Assembly: GCA_030621515.1 (NCBI GenBank)
Contig: JAUXHN010000015.1
Coordinates: forward strand, 1-39,285
Source: Deltaproteobacteria bacterium
Lineage (GTDB): Bacteria; Myxococcota_A; Polyangia; JAAYKL01
Reading direction: 5' to 3'
Length of the DNA: 39,285 nt
In this document: positions 15,699 through 23,875 of the stretch, piece after piece
Numbering within the stretch: position 1 is the stretch's first letter
How the letters are laid out: each line of letters starts with the position of its first letter
Notes under the pieces: model-generated
Database searches by the model: none
What the model saw: only the letters and a program-made list of their open reading frames with translations
Told to the model about the DNA's origin: nothing
Position numbers and translations under genes: made by a program

Positions 15699-17021
15699 AT
15701 GAAACGTTACCTTGCATTGTTTACGGTTCTCGCGATCTTCATGACCCTGTCGTTGCCTGTTGAGGCACAAAAAGCCAAGGCGAAGAAGGCGTTCGACAAG
15801 GGTGTCGCTGCAATGGAAGATCACAACTACAAAAAGGCGTTGCAGTCTTTCGAAACTGCATACGAGGCGGCGCCTCACTGGATGGTTCTGGCACATATCG
15901 GCAATTGCCAGGCCAAGCTGAACAACCCGGTCAAATCCATCGTCGCCTATGAGCAGTTCATCAAGGATGGTGGCGATGACATTGATCCCGACGAGCGCAA
16001 TGCCGCTCGGAAGAACCTTCGGGAACAGCGAAAGAAGGTGGGAGCCCTGTTCCTGCTGGTAAAACCGAAGTCGTCAAAGGTGAACATTGATGGCGAGTCC
16101 ATCGGGAACCCGCCGTTCGAGGAGATCCTGCTCAAGGCCGGTCCTCATCACATTCTCGTGATCCGTGGAGACGAGGAAGAGGAAAAGGACATCAGCATTT
16201 ACTCGGGCAAGGAGTTGACTGTTCGGATGTATCCGAAGGACGATTCCATGGTGGCAGTCATTGCGCCGAAACCGAAACCGAAGCCCAAGACGCAGCCGAC
16301 GACAGAGCCGGAACCGGAGCCGGAACCGGAGCCGGAGCCGGAACCGGAGCCGATCGAGGCCGTGCTGATGGTATCCACAAACGTGGATCCGGCCACGGTG
16401 ATTCTCGATGGCGAGGAGCGCGGAGAAACTCCATTAGAGGAGGATTTGATGGCCGGCGCGTACAACCTCGAGGTGGGCGCCGAGGGCTACATGCCCTACG
16501 CCGAAAACGTCACGATCACCGGCGGCATGGTGAATACCTTCAACGTGTCTCTCGTTGGAGAGGACGAGAAACCGAACCCACTTTCGGTGCCTTTCTTCGT
16601 GGCGGTGGGAGTTGCCGGAGCCGGCTTGGTTATGGGCGGAATCGGGTGGGGAGTGTACGCTTCCAACAGGTCGTCCGCCGATAACTACGCTGCGCAACTC
16701 GAAGGCCTGGAAAATCCCGACGATGGTGATCCCTTCAACTGGAATGTGGATTGCCCTGACGGTGTGGTGCTTACCGAAGGTACGGCTCACGACTACTACT
16801 GCCGTAACGAGTGGGAGCGCAGGGAGTACGAGAGCAAGGCCAAGACCGGCCTGGGTCTCGGCATTGCCGGGACCTCCATATTCGTGGTCGGCGGTACCAT
16901 GGCCGCCCTCTTCTACTTCAAGCCGGAACTGTTCTTCGGTTCGGAGAGCGATGCCCAGATTATCCTTACCCCCATCGCTACAGGCGACCAGACCGCCCTC
17001 ATGTTAAGTGGTCGTTTTTAG
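15699..17021 (+). CDS. TPR/PEGA-domain membrane protein
   Basis: A 440-residue exported membrane protein. The chosen ATG has GGAGGG about 8 nt upstream and starts a clean signal peptide ending at EAQ; the frame is open 33 bp further upstream. TPR-like helices follow (about 28-115), then a PEGA domain (about 120-185), a Lys-Pro and Glu-Pro low-complexity stretch, a second PEGA domain (about 215-285), and two hydrophobic segments (about 295-320 and 385-408) separated by a Cys-containing loop. PEGA domains are thought to act in surface-layer or peptidoglycan-associated binding. It is adjacent to and cotranscribed with the PEGA pseudokinase. Its stop overlaps that of the converging kinase gene by 2 bp. 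Confidence 0.85.
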   Translation: MKRYLALFTVLAIFMTLSLPVEAQKAKAKKAFDKGVAAMEDHNYKKALQSFETAYEAAPHWMVLAHIGNCQAKLNNPVKSIVAYEQFIKDGGDDIDPDERNAARKNLREQRKKVGALFLLVKPKSSKVNIDGESIGNPPFEEILLKAGPHHILVIRGDEEEEKDISIYSGKELTVRMYPKDDSMVAVIAPKPKPKPKTQPTTEPEPEPEPEPEPEPEPIEAVLMVSTNVDPATVILDGEERGETPLEEDLMAGAYNLEVGAEGYMPYAENVTITGGMVNTFNVSLVGEDEKPNPLSVPFFVAVGVAGAGLVMGGIGWGVYASNRSSADNYAAQLEGLENPDDGDPFNWNVDCPDGVVLTEGTAHDYYCRNEWERREYESKAKTGLGLGIAGTSIFVVGGTMAALFYFKPELFFGSESDAQIILTPIATGDQTALMLSGRF

Positions 17022-18712
17022 GAGCGCCTGGGATCGTCGTTGACTTCTATGATCACGCTGCTGCGGTCGATCTCTTCGAGTTCGGTGAACAGCTCCGCGC
17101 ACTCCGCCTTATCCTTGAAGTGAGCAGCCAGAAAATCGGCTGCGTCGGCGAGGGCTGCGCTGTATGAATCCCTCTCCTGGGATTTGGCGGCGAGACGTTG
17201 CCTGCCCGCCTCCAGATCGTTGTCTACGGAGGAGGGATGGTGTTCGAGTTGTTCTCGATACTCGGACAGCTGCGCTTCGATCCGTTCGATATCATCGTTC
17301 CATTTATTGATCTTGGCATCGACCTTGGTCACCGCCTCGGCGCGACTCTGCCTGCGTGCTGCAGCGGATCCGGCCGTCTCGTACGCTTTGCGCAGCCCCT
17401 CGGTCATCTCGTCCCGGCCCTTGTCGATGGAAGCTATGATCTTTCGGGATTCGTTGAGCTCCTGGCTGGCCTTGTTGTAGTCGTCTTTGAGACGATTGAG
17501 ATCGACCGTTGCAGCCGCCACTTCTCGCCTCAGTCTGGATTGCTCGCGCGAAAGATCCTCGATCTTGCGACCGATCTGGGCAGTGAAATCCCGTCCCTTG
17601 CGCTGGAGATCGTCGTTTTGTTTGGCCTGCACCTGGAGTTCCCCGGCCAGCCTGGTGGACGCCGCGACAAGTCGCCAGATGCTTTCGATGGATTCCATGA
17701 TCTTTGAGGGTCCGCCGCCGGGGTATGAGGTGGCGACCATCCTGCCGAAGATCGTGGCCTTGAGAGCCCATGTCGCGACATCGTTGAGGCCGGCAGCCAG
17801 AATACCGAGACTCGGGCTGGCAACGGCCCTTCTTTCCGGATCGGTTATCTCCCACGGTGAGACCGGCGCGATTCTTCGCTGCAGAGTCTTGAACTCCTCG
17901 AGCAGATGATGGGCGTCTCGGAATCGCTTGGTGAGATCCTTTTCGAGCAGGGTCATGACTATCCGTTCGGCCCTCGGGTCGATATCCTTCTGGAACGTCT
18001 GCGGCGAGGGTGGGATCGACTTTTTATGGCTTTCTATGTAGCCGTCACGATCTCTTGCGAGAAACGGGAGCCGACCGGTGAGCATCTCGAAGAAGATGAC
18101 ACCGATCGAATAAAGATCGGAGGCAGGTGTCGCGTCTTCACCGTGGGCCTGTTCGGGAGACATGTATTCCGGGGTGCCGAACACCGCGCCCTTGGCCGCC
18201 AGGCGTCCGTCCTGGGACAGACGTGCCAGCCCGAAGTCGATGACCTTGACGAAGTTGCGACGACCGCTCTTGTTGATGAGAAAGATGTTGTCCGGCTTGA
18301 TGTCCCTGTGAACGACACCCAGATCGTGGCCGCGCGCAAGAGCCGCCGTCATCTGCTCCAGTATGTCAATCGAGACCGCGAGATCCATGGGTCCCCTGGC
18401 GATGAGGCTTGACAGGCTATCACCGATCAGCAACTCCATTATCAGGTACGCAAGGCCGTCTTCCGTCTCCCCGAAATCGTTGATTTCGACGATGTTGGCG
18501 TGATTGATGCGATTGGCTGCGCGCGCTTCCCTCAGGAACCAGGCCCTGAAGTGTTCCTCTCCGCGACGTTCGGGCTGGAGGATCTTGATAGCTACAACGC
18601 GGTCGATGAGCAGGTGCCTGGCCCGATACACGGCCCCCATTCCACCCACGCCCAGGCGAGATTCGAGGCGGTATCGATCAGCGACAACACGCCCCAGTAA
18701 TCGGTCCTTCAT
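17018..18712 (-). CDS. Ser/Thr protein kinase with long coiled-coil C-terminus
   Basis: A 564-residue Hanks-type kinase with a complete catalytic set: glycine loop GVGGMGAV (21-28), Lys43, HRDIKPDN (135-142), DFG (159-161) and GTPEYMSPE (179-187). It should phosphorylate Ser/Thr residues in the cytoplasm. After the kinase domain (about 14-275) come a linker of about 80 residues and a heptad-rich coiled coil at about 365-540 (many Glu/Arg/Lys/Leu), with no membrane helix. Coiled-coil dimerisation probably sets activity or location. It is the last gene of a minus-strand series with the 141-residue and TPR genes, and converges on the PEGA pair. Targets are unknown; the FHA-GGDEF protein in this window is one candidate. 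Confidence 0.95.
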   Translation of the reverse strand: MKDRLLGRVVADRYRLESRLGVGGMGAVYRARHLLIDRVVAIKILQPERRGEEHFRAWFLREARAANRINHANIVEINDFGETEDGLAYLIMELLIGDSLSSLIARGPMDLAVSIDILEQMTAALARGHDLGVVHRDIKPDNIFLINKSGRRNFVKVIDFGLARLSQDGRLAAKGAVFGTPEYMSPEQAHGEDATPASDLYSIGVIFFEMLTGRLPFLARDRDGYIESHKKSIPPSPQTFQKDIDPRAERIVMTLLEKDLTKRFRDAHHLLEEFKTLQRRIAPVSPWEITDPERRAVASPSLGILAAGLNDVATWALKATIFGRMVATSYPGGGPSKIMESIESIWRLVAASTRLAGELQVQAKQNDDLQRKGRDFTAQIGRKIEDLSREQSRLRREVAAATVDLNRLKDDYNKASQELNESRKIIASIDKGRDEMTEGLRKAYETAGSAAARRQSRAEAVTKVDAKINKWNDDIERIEAQLSEYREQLEHHPSSVDNDLEAGRQRLAAKSQERDSYSAALADAADFLAAHFKDKAECAELFTELEEIDRSSVIIEVNDDPRRS

Positions 18713-18748
18713 TGGATTCTCTCGTTTGGCAACTACAGTTTTCTCTCA

Positions 18749-19174
18749 CTAGAGATTATCGAGGAGGAACTTGGCCAACAGCTCAGTGTCCTCCGAATCT
18801 CCATCTTCCCCAGCTTGAGTCATGACGGCGCCGGATATATCAGCGCTTTTCATCGTGATCTTCGAAACTACCTCCAGAATGGGCTCCCCCGTAAACCCCG
18901 GAACGACCTCGTAGGCCGAGTCTTCTATCAGCACGGAGTCCATGTAATGCTCGGCCCCCATATCCTCAAGCGTCTCCAATTCCTTGACCCGTCCCACGAG
19001 CTTGTGGGGGTCGTTTCCGTCGCCCACGTCGGCAACGAAATGAACTGCCTGCGAGAGCTTGTAGCGATGACCCTCGTCGACAATCTTCAAGACGTCGTCT
19101 TCGATGGAGGCATTCTCTTCGACGATCCAGGTGTCCATCGTTTCTTGCGGCCAGAAAAGTCGGTTGCTGCCCAT
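18749..19174 (-). CDS. Conserved-looking protein of unknown function
   Basis: A 141-residue acidic, soluble protein without signal peptide or membrane helix. It begins with a compact hydrophobic/aromatic segment (SNRLFWPQETMDTWIVEE), then IVDEGHRYKLSQAVHFVADV and GRVKELETLEDMGAEHYMDS. The style suggests a two-domain alpha/beta fold; I believe similar sequences occur in myxobacteria but can name no family. It is 36 bp upstream of the kinase start and 93 bp downstream of the TPR gene, on the same strand, so an accessory or scaffold role for the kinase is inferred from position alone. Confidence 0.7.
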   Translation of the reverse strand: MGSNRLFWPQETMDTWIVEENASIEDDVLKIVDEGHRYKLSQAVHFVADVGDGNDPHKLVGRVKELETLEDMGAEHYMDSVLIEDSAYEVVPGFTGEPILEVVSKITMKSADISGAVMTQAGEDGDSEDTELLAKFLLDNL

Positions 19175-19267
19175 CGTTCGTTCCTCAAGACCAGTGAGTC
19201 ATTACATCTGACAATGAATGAATGTTACAGATGACTGAACCGACCGTCAAACGGCGTCGTAACGAAA

Positions 19268-20230
19268 TTATACTTCATTGGTTCGTTTGGCGTTGCCGAT
19301 CTCGTTCTCGATCAATTTTTGCAAGCCGTCTTCCATGTTTAAGGGAGAGATGATCCGCTCGAGGTTCTGGGAAAATATCCACAGAGTATCGAAGGCTCTT
19401 CGGTCAGGGTCCACACCTTGCGCGTACACTACTTCCCTCGGGTCAATCTCCTGGAGAATCAGGTCCTCCCTGGGGTATTCCTCCACCACGATGCGGGTTC
19501 CATTCAGCGTTTCGCGAAAGTTCGGTTCCATGCCTCCGATGAGGTTGCCGACAATCTTGTCGAGGGCCCCTGCTTCCAGGGCCCACGGAACTCTCGGTAG
19601 CTTGAGGTCCAGCTCTCTCGTTGCGAGGAAAGCAGTCACGGCATCTATTCTTCTTCCTTCTTCTCTCGCGATCAATCCGCTGCAATACCAGGTGTCTGAA
19701 ATGCCGGGATCCAGCTTCAGCGAGCGCTCGATAAGCGCCCTTGCCTCATCGATCTCACCGAGGTCCAGAAGTATCCGACCGAGGACCGTCTGATATACCG
19801 CAGGCAACGAATCGATCTCATCGATCTGGCCGATCCGCTCACGGGCTATCTCTTCGCGCCCCGTTAGGAGCAAGGCATCCACCTCCACCAGCGTCGCATC
19901 GGCGAGTTCCTGAGTCGAGAGGTCCATTTCGGCGGCCCGTCGGCACAGCCGGATCGCTTCATCGGGATCGGCATCGGGATGCACGAGCAACTCTGCGGCG
20001 TTGAGGATCGGCTCCAGGTACCATTCATCCAGATCGATGGCTGTTCTGTAGCTCTCCAGCGCGTTGTCAAAGTCCCCGCCCATGGCATGAACGTAGCCGA
20101 TGAGGTTGTAAACCTCCGGATTATCCGGCGAGATTTCCAGAGCCTGGTGGGCTGCGGCCAGCGCGAGGGTCACCTTTCCTCGCGTCACGAGATCCAAGCT
20201 TCTGTCCATGTGGGCGGAAAACCTGTCCAT
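19268..20230 (-). CDS. TPR protein with inactive zincin-like C-terminal domain
   Basis: A 320-residue cytoplasmic protein. The chosen ATG has AAGGAG about 10 nt upstream; 12 more codons are open upstream. Tetratricopeptide repeats run from about 5 to 200 (for example NPEVYNLIGYVHAMGGDFDNALESY-type helices). The last 100 residues resemble the MMP/zincin_1 metallopeptidase domain: FRETLNGTRIVVEEYP, a DPREVVYAQG segment and the strand IFSQNLERI. Where family members have HExGH, this protein has NEIGN, so zinc binding and catalysis are not expected. A binding or scaffold role is inferred. A good promoter lies upstream, and the 141-residue gene and kinase follow on the same strand. Confidence 0.82.
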   Translation of the reverse strand: MDRFSAHMDRSLDLVTRGKVTLALAAAHQALEISPDNPEVYNLIGYVHAMGGDFDNALESYRTAIDLDEWYLEPILNAAELLVHPDADPDEAIRLCRRAAEMDLSTQELADATLVEVDALLLTGREEIARERIGQIDEIDSLPAVYQTVLGRILLDLGEIDEARALIERSLKLDPGISDTWYCSGLIAREEGRRIDAVTAFLATRELDLKLPRVPWALEAGALDKIVGNLIGGMEPNFRETLNGTRIVVEEYPREDLILQEIDPREVVYAQGVDPDRRAFDTLWIFSQNLERIISPLNMEDGLQKLIENEIGNAKRTNEV

Positions 20231-20276
20231 TGTTACCGGTCTCCTTGGGCCTATTCCAGTGGGCACTTAGCCGGAC

Positions 20277-20305
20277 TAGATAGTGCATGGCTCGATGTCG
20301 GTCAA
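20277..20305 (-). promoter_or_regulatory. Sigma-70-like promoter of the TPR-kinase operon
   Basis: On the minus strand TTGACC (20300-20305) and TATCTA (20277-20282) are separated by 17 nt, a near-consensus vegetative promoter. The predicted start site is about 40 nt upstream of the TPR start codon. This suggests the TPR, 141-residue and kinase genes are transcribed separately from thyX. Confidence 0.6.
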
Positions 20306-20313
20306 CTCGATTG

Positions 20314-20598
20314 TCAGGCCTCACGGGCACGTTCGATGGCTACGCGGATGGCGGGGGGGAGGTAGATTTCGGAGAGATCGAGCGCGGCCAGGGCACCGGC
20401 GAGGACGTCGCAACGATCTTCGGGCCCGAGCTGATCGTGAATGATGATGATCTTGAGGTCGTGAACACGGCACAGGCCTCCTCTGGAAGAACCGATGTCG
20501 TCCCTGGAGATCAGGTCTTCGTAGCGCACTTCGATGCCCAGCTTCGCGGCCGTTCCCTCCAGCAACGACAGGAGGTTTTGCGGATCGTGGTTTTTCAC
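20314..20598 (-). CDS. 94-residue protein translationally coupled to ThyX
   Basis: The frame is open far upstream inside thyX, but a GTG at 20598 overlaps the thyX stop as GTGA, the classic coupling arrangement, and only the part after it has protein-like composition. It starts with an amphipathic helix and a GIEVRYEDL strand. The centre holds SSRGGLCR, then the hydrophobic strand LKIIIIHDQL, a helix (DRCDVLAGALAAL) and SEIYLPPAIRVAI. I recognise the pattern as a conserved small protein but cannot name its function. The order strand-helix faintly recalls ImmA/IrrE proteins with the HExxH helix lost; this is speculation. Its tight link to thyX suggests a role in nucleotide metabolism or stabilisation of ThyX. 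Confidence 0.78.
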   Translation of the reverse strand: MKNHDPQNLLSLLEGTAAKLGIEVRYEDLISRDDIGSSRGGLCRVHDLKIIIIHDQLGPEDRCDVLAGALAALDLSEIYLPPAIRVAIERAREA

Positions 20599-22088
20599 GG
20601 ATCGAGATCTGAAGGGTCCACTCGCGGTTTGCGCCCGAAAACTTTTTCGAAGCGCTCGACGAAGCGATCCTTTCCGCACAGGAGAAGCGCCCCGAGGGGC
20701 ATGACCCTGGCGACCTCCCGCCCGATACTGGTGGCGAGATCCCTGATGTCCCACTGGGCATGCGAGTCTTCCCGCAGTCTTGCAAAGTGATACAGATCCC
20801 GCAGGTTGGTGGTAAAAAGGACGCGTCGGCGATGGGAGTTCGTCAGCACGTACGGCGCAGCTTCTGGATTCATTGTGGAGAGATCGTGAAATACCACTTC
20901 GACTCTGTCCGCGAATTTTCGCAGATCGTCCTCGAAGCCGCATTCGGCAATGGAGGGCGGCACGGTGAGTCCGAGATCCGGATCGTAGGCGCATACCGAT
21001 TGGGATGTCATGCGATGGCGCTTGAGCTGGGCAAAGCAAGCGGCGCAGACCGTGAGCTCGAACGTGAGGCTCACGTGTTCGAATTCCCGTCCGGGGTTGT
21101 CGAAGAACTCCATCCGGCGCATGGCCGCCTCGAAAAGGCCTGCGAGCTTTTCCCTGTTCAGGTTGGAGGCGGCGGTCCGGCAGGCTTCGAACGAATGCCC
21201 TGACGCTCTGGCCAGCATTGCCGCCGCGACAATATCGTCGGGGTTATTTGGGCTTTCCACCAGGCGTACGGGATCTTCTTCGCCCGTGGCGCCCCTTTCC
21301 TCACCGAGGATTTGCTTCGCCAGGTCTTTCAGCTCCGCTGCCGTTTCCAGATCGAACGAAGAGGCCTTTGTGAAGAGTAACACCGAGGGAGCGATGGCGG
21401 CGGCTCGTTCATGGAGAAGCTCTCCGAGTTCACGCAGTTCGGCCAGTGGGGACGCGGCCATCCTCCTGACAATGAGTTCCAGGTTACGGGCGTTGGCGGT
21501 GAAGCCGAGCTGGCCGTTGGTCGCGAGGATCGTTACGTACCTCGCGTCTTCTTTTGCCCATCCGCTCAGGAGTCTGCGACCGGATTTCTTTGTTGTGAGC
21601 TCCGGATGGTGTTTCTCGAGGCGCTCGAGGAGAGTGTGGTTGAACTTCTTGTAGAGTTCGGATTGGTCCGCCACGATCTCGCACAATTTGGCTTCGAACG
21701 GAGTGTCCCGGATCTCGTCCGGTATCACGAAATCGTGATCCAGCGTGATGTACCGCTGGCTCTTTTCGGTGAACGAGCAGAGACGAAAGTGTTCGAGTTC
21801 TTCGATCGCCAGCCTGGATATTCCGAGTAGATCGAAGTTGAAGACCGCATGCTCCGCCACCGAGTGGTGGCCCATCCCGAAGATGATGCTACGGTTGGAT
21901 TTTCTTGCTTTCTCAACCTGTTCGAGGGCCTCGCGCCGAAGCTCGCCCACGGGTCTGGGATCGCGGCTGATCCGTGCGTAGGCGGCACAGAGCACCTCCG
22001 GGGTCAGTCGATCGGGGGAGATGCCCGCTTTCCGCGCCTCCTCGAGCACATTCGAGTCAATGTTGTATCCGGCAAGAACGACTCTCAT
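20595..22088 (-). CDS. thyX: Double-length FAD-dependent thymidylate synthase (ThyX-like tandem)
   Basis: Likely makes dTMP from dUMP with FAD, NADPH and methylene-tetrahydrofolate. At 497 residues it is about twice a normal ThyX (220-250) and has two ThyX-like halves. The N-half has GHHSVAEH (73-80), ISRLAIEELEH and the tail of the signature, S-x-T-E-x-S-x-R-Y (105-113), but HFR in place of RHR. The C-half has EHVSLTFELTV and an intact RHR (357-359) with MTSQ, but loses the SxRY end. Active sites may form between halves, as in the dimer interfaces of the normal tetramer. I recall such long versions in other deltaproteobacteria. The start has AAGGAGG 10-12 nt upstream. The next gene is coupled by a 4-bp overlap. 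Confidence 0.85.
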   Translation of the reverse strand: MRVVLAGYNIDSNVLEEARKAGISPDRLTPEVLCAAYARISRDPRPVGELRREALEQVEKARKSNRSIIFGMGHHSVAEHAVFNFDLLGISRLAIEELEHFRLCSFTEKSQRYITLDHDFVIPDEIRDTPFEAKLCEIVADQSELYKKFNHTLLERLEKHHPELTTKKSGRRLLSGWAKEDARYVTILATNGQLGFTANARNLELIVRRMAASPLAELRELGELLHERAAAIAPSVLLFTKASSFDLETAAELKDLAKQILGEERGATGEEDPVRLVESPNNPDDIVAAAMLARASGHSFEACRTAASNLNREKLAGLFEAAMRRMEFFDNPGREFEHVSLTFELTVCAACFAQLKRHRMTSQSVCAYDPDLGLTVPPSIAECGFEDDLRKFADRVEVVFHDLSTMNPEAAPYVLTNSHRRRVLFTTNLRDLYHFARLREDSHAQWDIRDLATSIGREVARVMPLGALLLCGKDRFVERFEKVFGRKPRVDPSDLDP

Positions 22089-22124
22089 GTCAGCTGTGCC
22101 TCCTTCAAGAATAGATCCTGGGAA

Positions 22125-22153
22125 ACTCTAGCCAACCTGACGGTTCACCGCAA
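22125..22153 (-). promoter_or_regulatory. Possible thyX promoter
   Basis: On the minus strand TTGCGG (22148-22153) and TAGAGT (22125-22130) with a 17-nt spacer. Each hexamer matches consensus at four of six positions. The start site would give a leader of about 30 nt containing the AAGGAGG ribosome site. Confidence 0.4.
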
Positions 22154-22175
22154 CAGCGCGATTCACGCGACAGAA

Positions 22176-22181
22176 TATAAT
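22176..22181 (+). promoter_or_regulatory. -10 box of the Sua5-like gene
   Basis: A perfect TATAAT lies 36 bp upstream of the Sua5-like start in the thyX divergent gap. The expected -35 region (near 22153-22158, ACAGCG) is poor and touches the thyX -35, so the two divergent promoters may interfere or need an activator. Confidence 0.4.
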
Positions 22182-22217
22182 CAATGTGTTAAGGGCTCTT
22201 TTTTTCGGAGGAATGGA

Positions 22218-22835
22218 ATGTTGCTGCCGATAAATCCTGTGCACCCGGAGCCGCGCAAGATACGCATGGCGGTGGATACCCTCATGCGCGGCGGGGTAAT
22301 CGCGTATCCAACCGGAACCGTCTTCGGCTTCGGCGCCGATCTGCTCAACAAGAAAGCGGTGGAGAAGGTTTACCGGATCAAGGGCGCCAGGAAAGACAAA
22401 CCGTTCTCGTTTCTCTGCGCGGATCTGTCGCAGATAGCCCGATACGCTAGCGTCTCCGACGGTGCATACCGCATCATGCGTCGGCTGGTTCCCGGCCCGT
22501 ACACCTTTGTGCTCGAGGCCACCAGGGAAGTACCTCGGCTCTGCATGAGCAAGCGCAAGACCGTGGGAATAAGGGTCCCAGATCACCCCGTCGCCCTGGC
22601 AATCCTCACGGAGTTCGGGCGTCCGATCATCTCCACTTCGGCCAGGCGCGATGACGACGACGACGACTGGATACCGAACGACCCCGAGGAGATCAGCCTC
22701 AAGTTCAAGCAGCTCGACATGGTGATCGACGCGGGAATGGGCGGCCTCAACCCGTCCACAGTACTCTCGTTCAACGACCAGGGTGGGATCGAAGTGCTCA
22801 GAGAAGGCGCCGGTTCGGTTGACGGGATTTTGTAG
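22218..22835 (+). CDS. Sua5/YciO/YrdC-family protein (threonylcarbamoyl-AMP synthase-like)
   Basis: A 205-residue YrdC-fold protein. Members make threonylcarbamoyl-AMP from threonine, bicarbonate and ATP for the t6A modification of ANN-decoding tRNAs; this copy is closest in look to the YciO branch, whose exact role is less certain. Visible blocks: GGVIAYPTGTVFGFGAD, the KVYRIKGARKDKPFSFL nucleotide/threonine-site segment, TVGIRVPDHP, IISTSA and the PSTVLSF strand. An unusual run of seven Asp (with one Trp after) sits in the loop after the STSA block. ATG 22218 is chosen with GGAGGA 5 nt upstream, although the frame is open further upstream through the thyX region. Confidence 0.88.
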   Translation: MLLPINPVHPEPRKIRMAVDTLMRGGVIAYPTGTVFGFGADLLNKKAVEKVYRIKGARKDKPFSFLCADLSQIARYASVSDGAYRIMRRLVPGPYTFVLEATREVPRLCMSKRKTVGIRVPDHPVALAILTEFGRPIISTSARRDDDDDDWIPNDPEEISLKFKQLDMVIDAGMGGLNPSTVLSFNDQGGIEVLREGAGSVDGIL

Positions 22836-22840
22836 ATCCC

Positions 22841-23773
22841 TCAGGGATTGAGTTCGTCGAGGTCGAGGTTTCCCATCTTCGTGCGCGGCACGCGAAATAC
22901 CACGGTCACGTCGCTCTGGGTATCTCCGTGAGTCCAGTAGTAAGCCACGTACCCGGTCAACAGCCGCTGTTTGATCGGCGGCGGCCCCTCGATGGACGAC
23001 AGATCGGCTCCGAGCGGAACGGCCAACACCGTGCGGGCGATCGCTTCGCGCCCGGTGACAGGCGGAAGGGGAAACGAAAGAGTTCTCATTCCGTCCTTTT
23101 TCTCCTCTGGAAGATCGCTGCGCGCGGTCAGGGTGGCGGCTGCTACGGCTCCTACCGGGACGGACTGTCTCAACGAGGTGTCGACCCGGGTTCCCTGATA
23201 TCCATGGGCGGTCTTGCGCGCCAGGGCGACCCTGTCTACCGATGCCGAGACACACAGATCCGTCGTCTGGAGTGTTTTCTTTCCGGGGAACCAGAATCGA
23301 ATCGAATCGAGCCACATTGTTCCCTGGACCTTTTGTTGTTTGTGAACCTTTATCCAATCCAGATCGACCTCATATACGGTCACAGCGACCTTGGGGGTCG
23401 TATGCTTTTTATCGGGAGAGGTGACCTTCCCCTCTGTGGCGGGGCATATGGGAGTCGGGGCGATTTTTTCACCGAACGCGGACAGGGGGCGCCAGGGCAC
23501 ACCTGCGTCTATTTGCGCCATGATATCGTCGCGCCACATACCCAGGTGCTCATCGGAGAGCATCACCAGGCACCCTCCTGCGGCACACATACTTCCGCGC
23601 GCGCAGTCACCGTTGGATTCACACCTGTGTGCCTTGTCAGCCGTGGGTTCGTCATGTCGCAACATAACAATCACGACAATCACGACCACCACAACCGCTG
23701 AAATTAAAAATATCAGCAGTTTAAGTGTTGGGAAATTACGTTGTTTCCCCATTCGAACGGTATCTCGACCCAT
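22841..23773 (-). CDS. Membrane-anchored protein with four-Cys motif, unknown function
   Basis: A 310-residue protein. The chosen ATG has GAGGAGG 6-7 nt upstream; 42 further codons are open upstream but unlikely. One N-terminal membrane helix (about 17-38, Val/Ile-rich) anchors a large periplasmic domain. Just after the helix lies a compact cysteine motif (Cys51, 57, 63, 68: C-x5-C-x5-C-x4-C), of the kind seen in many secreted proteins of myxobacteria. The rest is a beta-rich domain with no recognised family; a VEGTMWLDSIRFWFPGK-like strand set and a TGYVAYYWTHGD segment suggest a binding sandwich. It converges on the Sua5-like gene with a 5-bp gap and is divergent from the OMP operon. Confidence 0.72.
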   Translation of the reverse strand: MGRDTVRMGKQRNFPTLKLLIFLISAVVVVVIVVIVMLRHDEPTADKAHRCESNGDCARGSMCAAGGCLVMLSDEHLGMWRDDIMAQIDAGVPWRPLSAFGEKIAPTPICPATEGKVTSPDKKHTTPKVAVTVYEVDLDWIKVHKQQKVQGTMWLDSIRFWFPGKKTLQTTDLCVSASVDRVALARKTAHGYQGTRVDTSLRQSVPVGAVAAATLTARSDLPEEKKDGMRTLSFPLPPVTGREAIARTVLAVPLGADLSSIEGPPPIKQRLLTGYVAYYWTHGDTQSDVTVVFRVPRTKMGNLDLDELNP

Positions 23774-23875
23774 CGGGCGGCCTCCTCTTCGTGGCCAAGA
23801 TTTGTCATTGTCCCTTTCCTTATTCCAATACTTTCGGTAAATAGTGTCAATTCGGATGTTGGTAGAAAGGCCATC

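Noticed and set aside
20599-21039. Extended minus-strand frame upstream of the 94-residue protein
   Set aside because: That part lies inside thyX in another frame with arginine-rich shadow composition; the GTG at 20598 fits coupling and the conserved-looking part.
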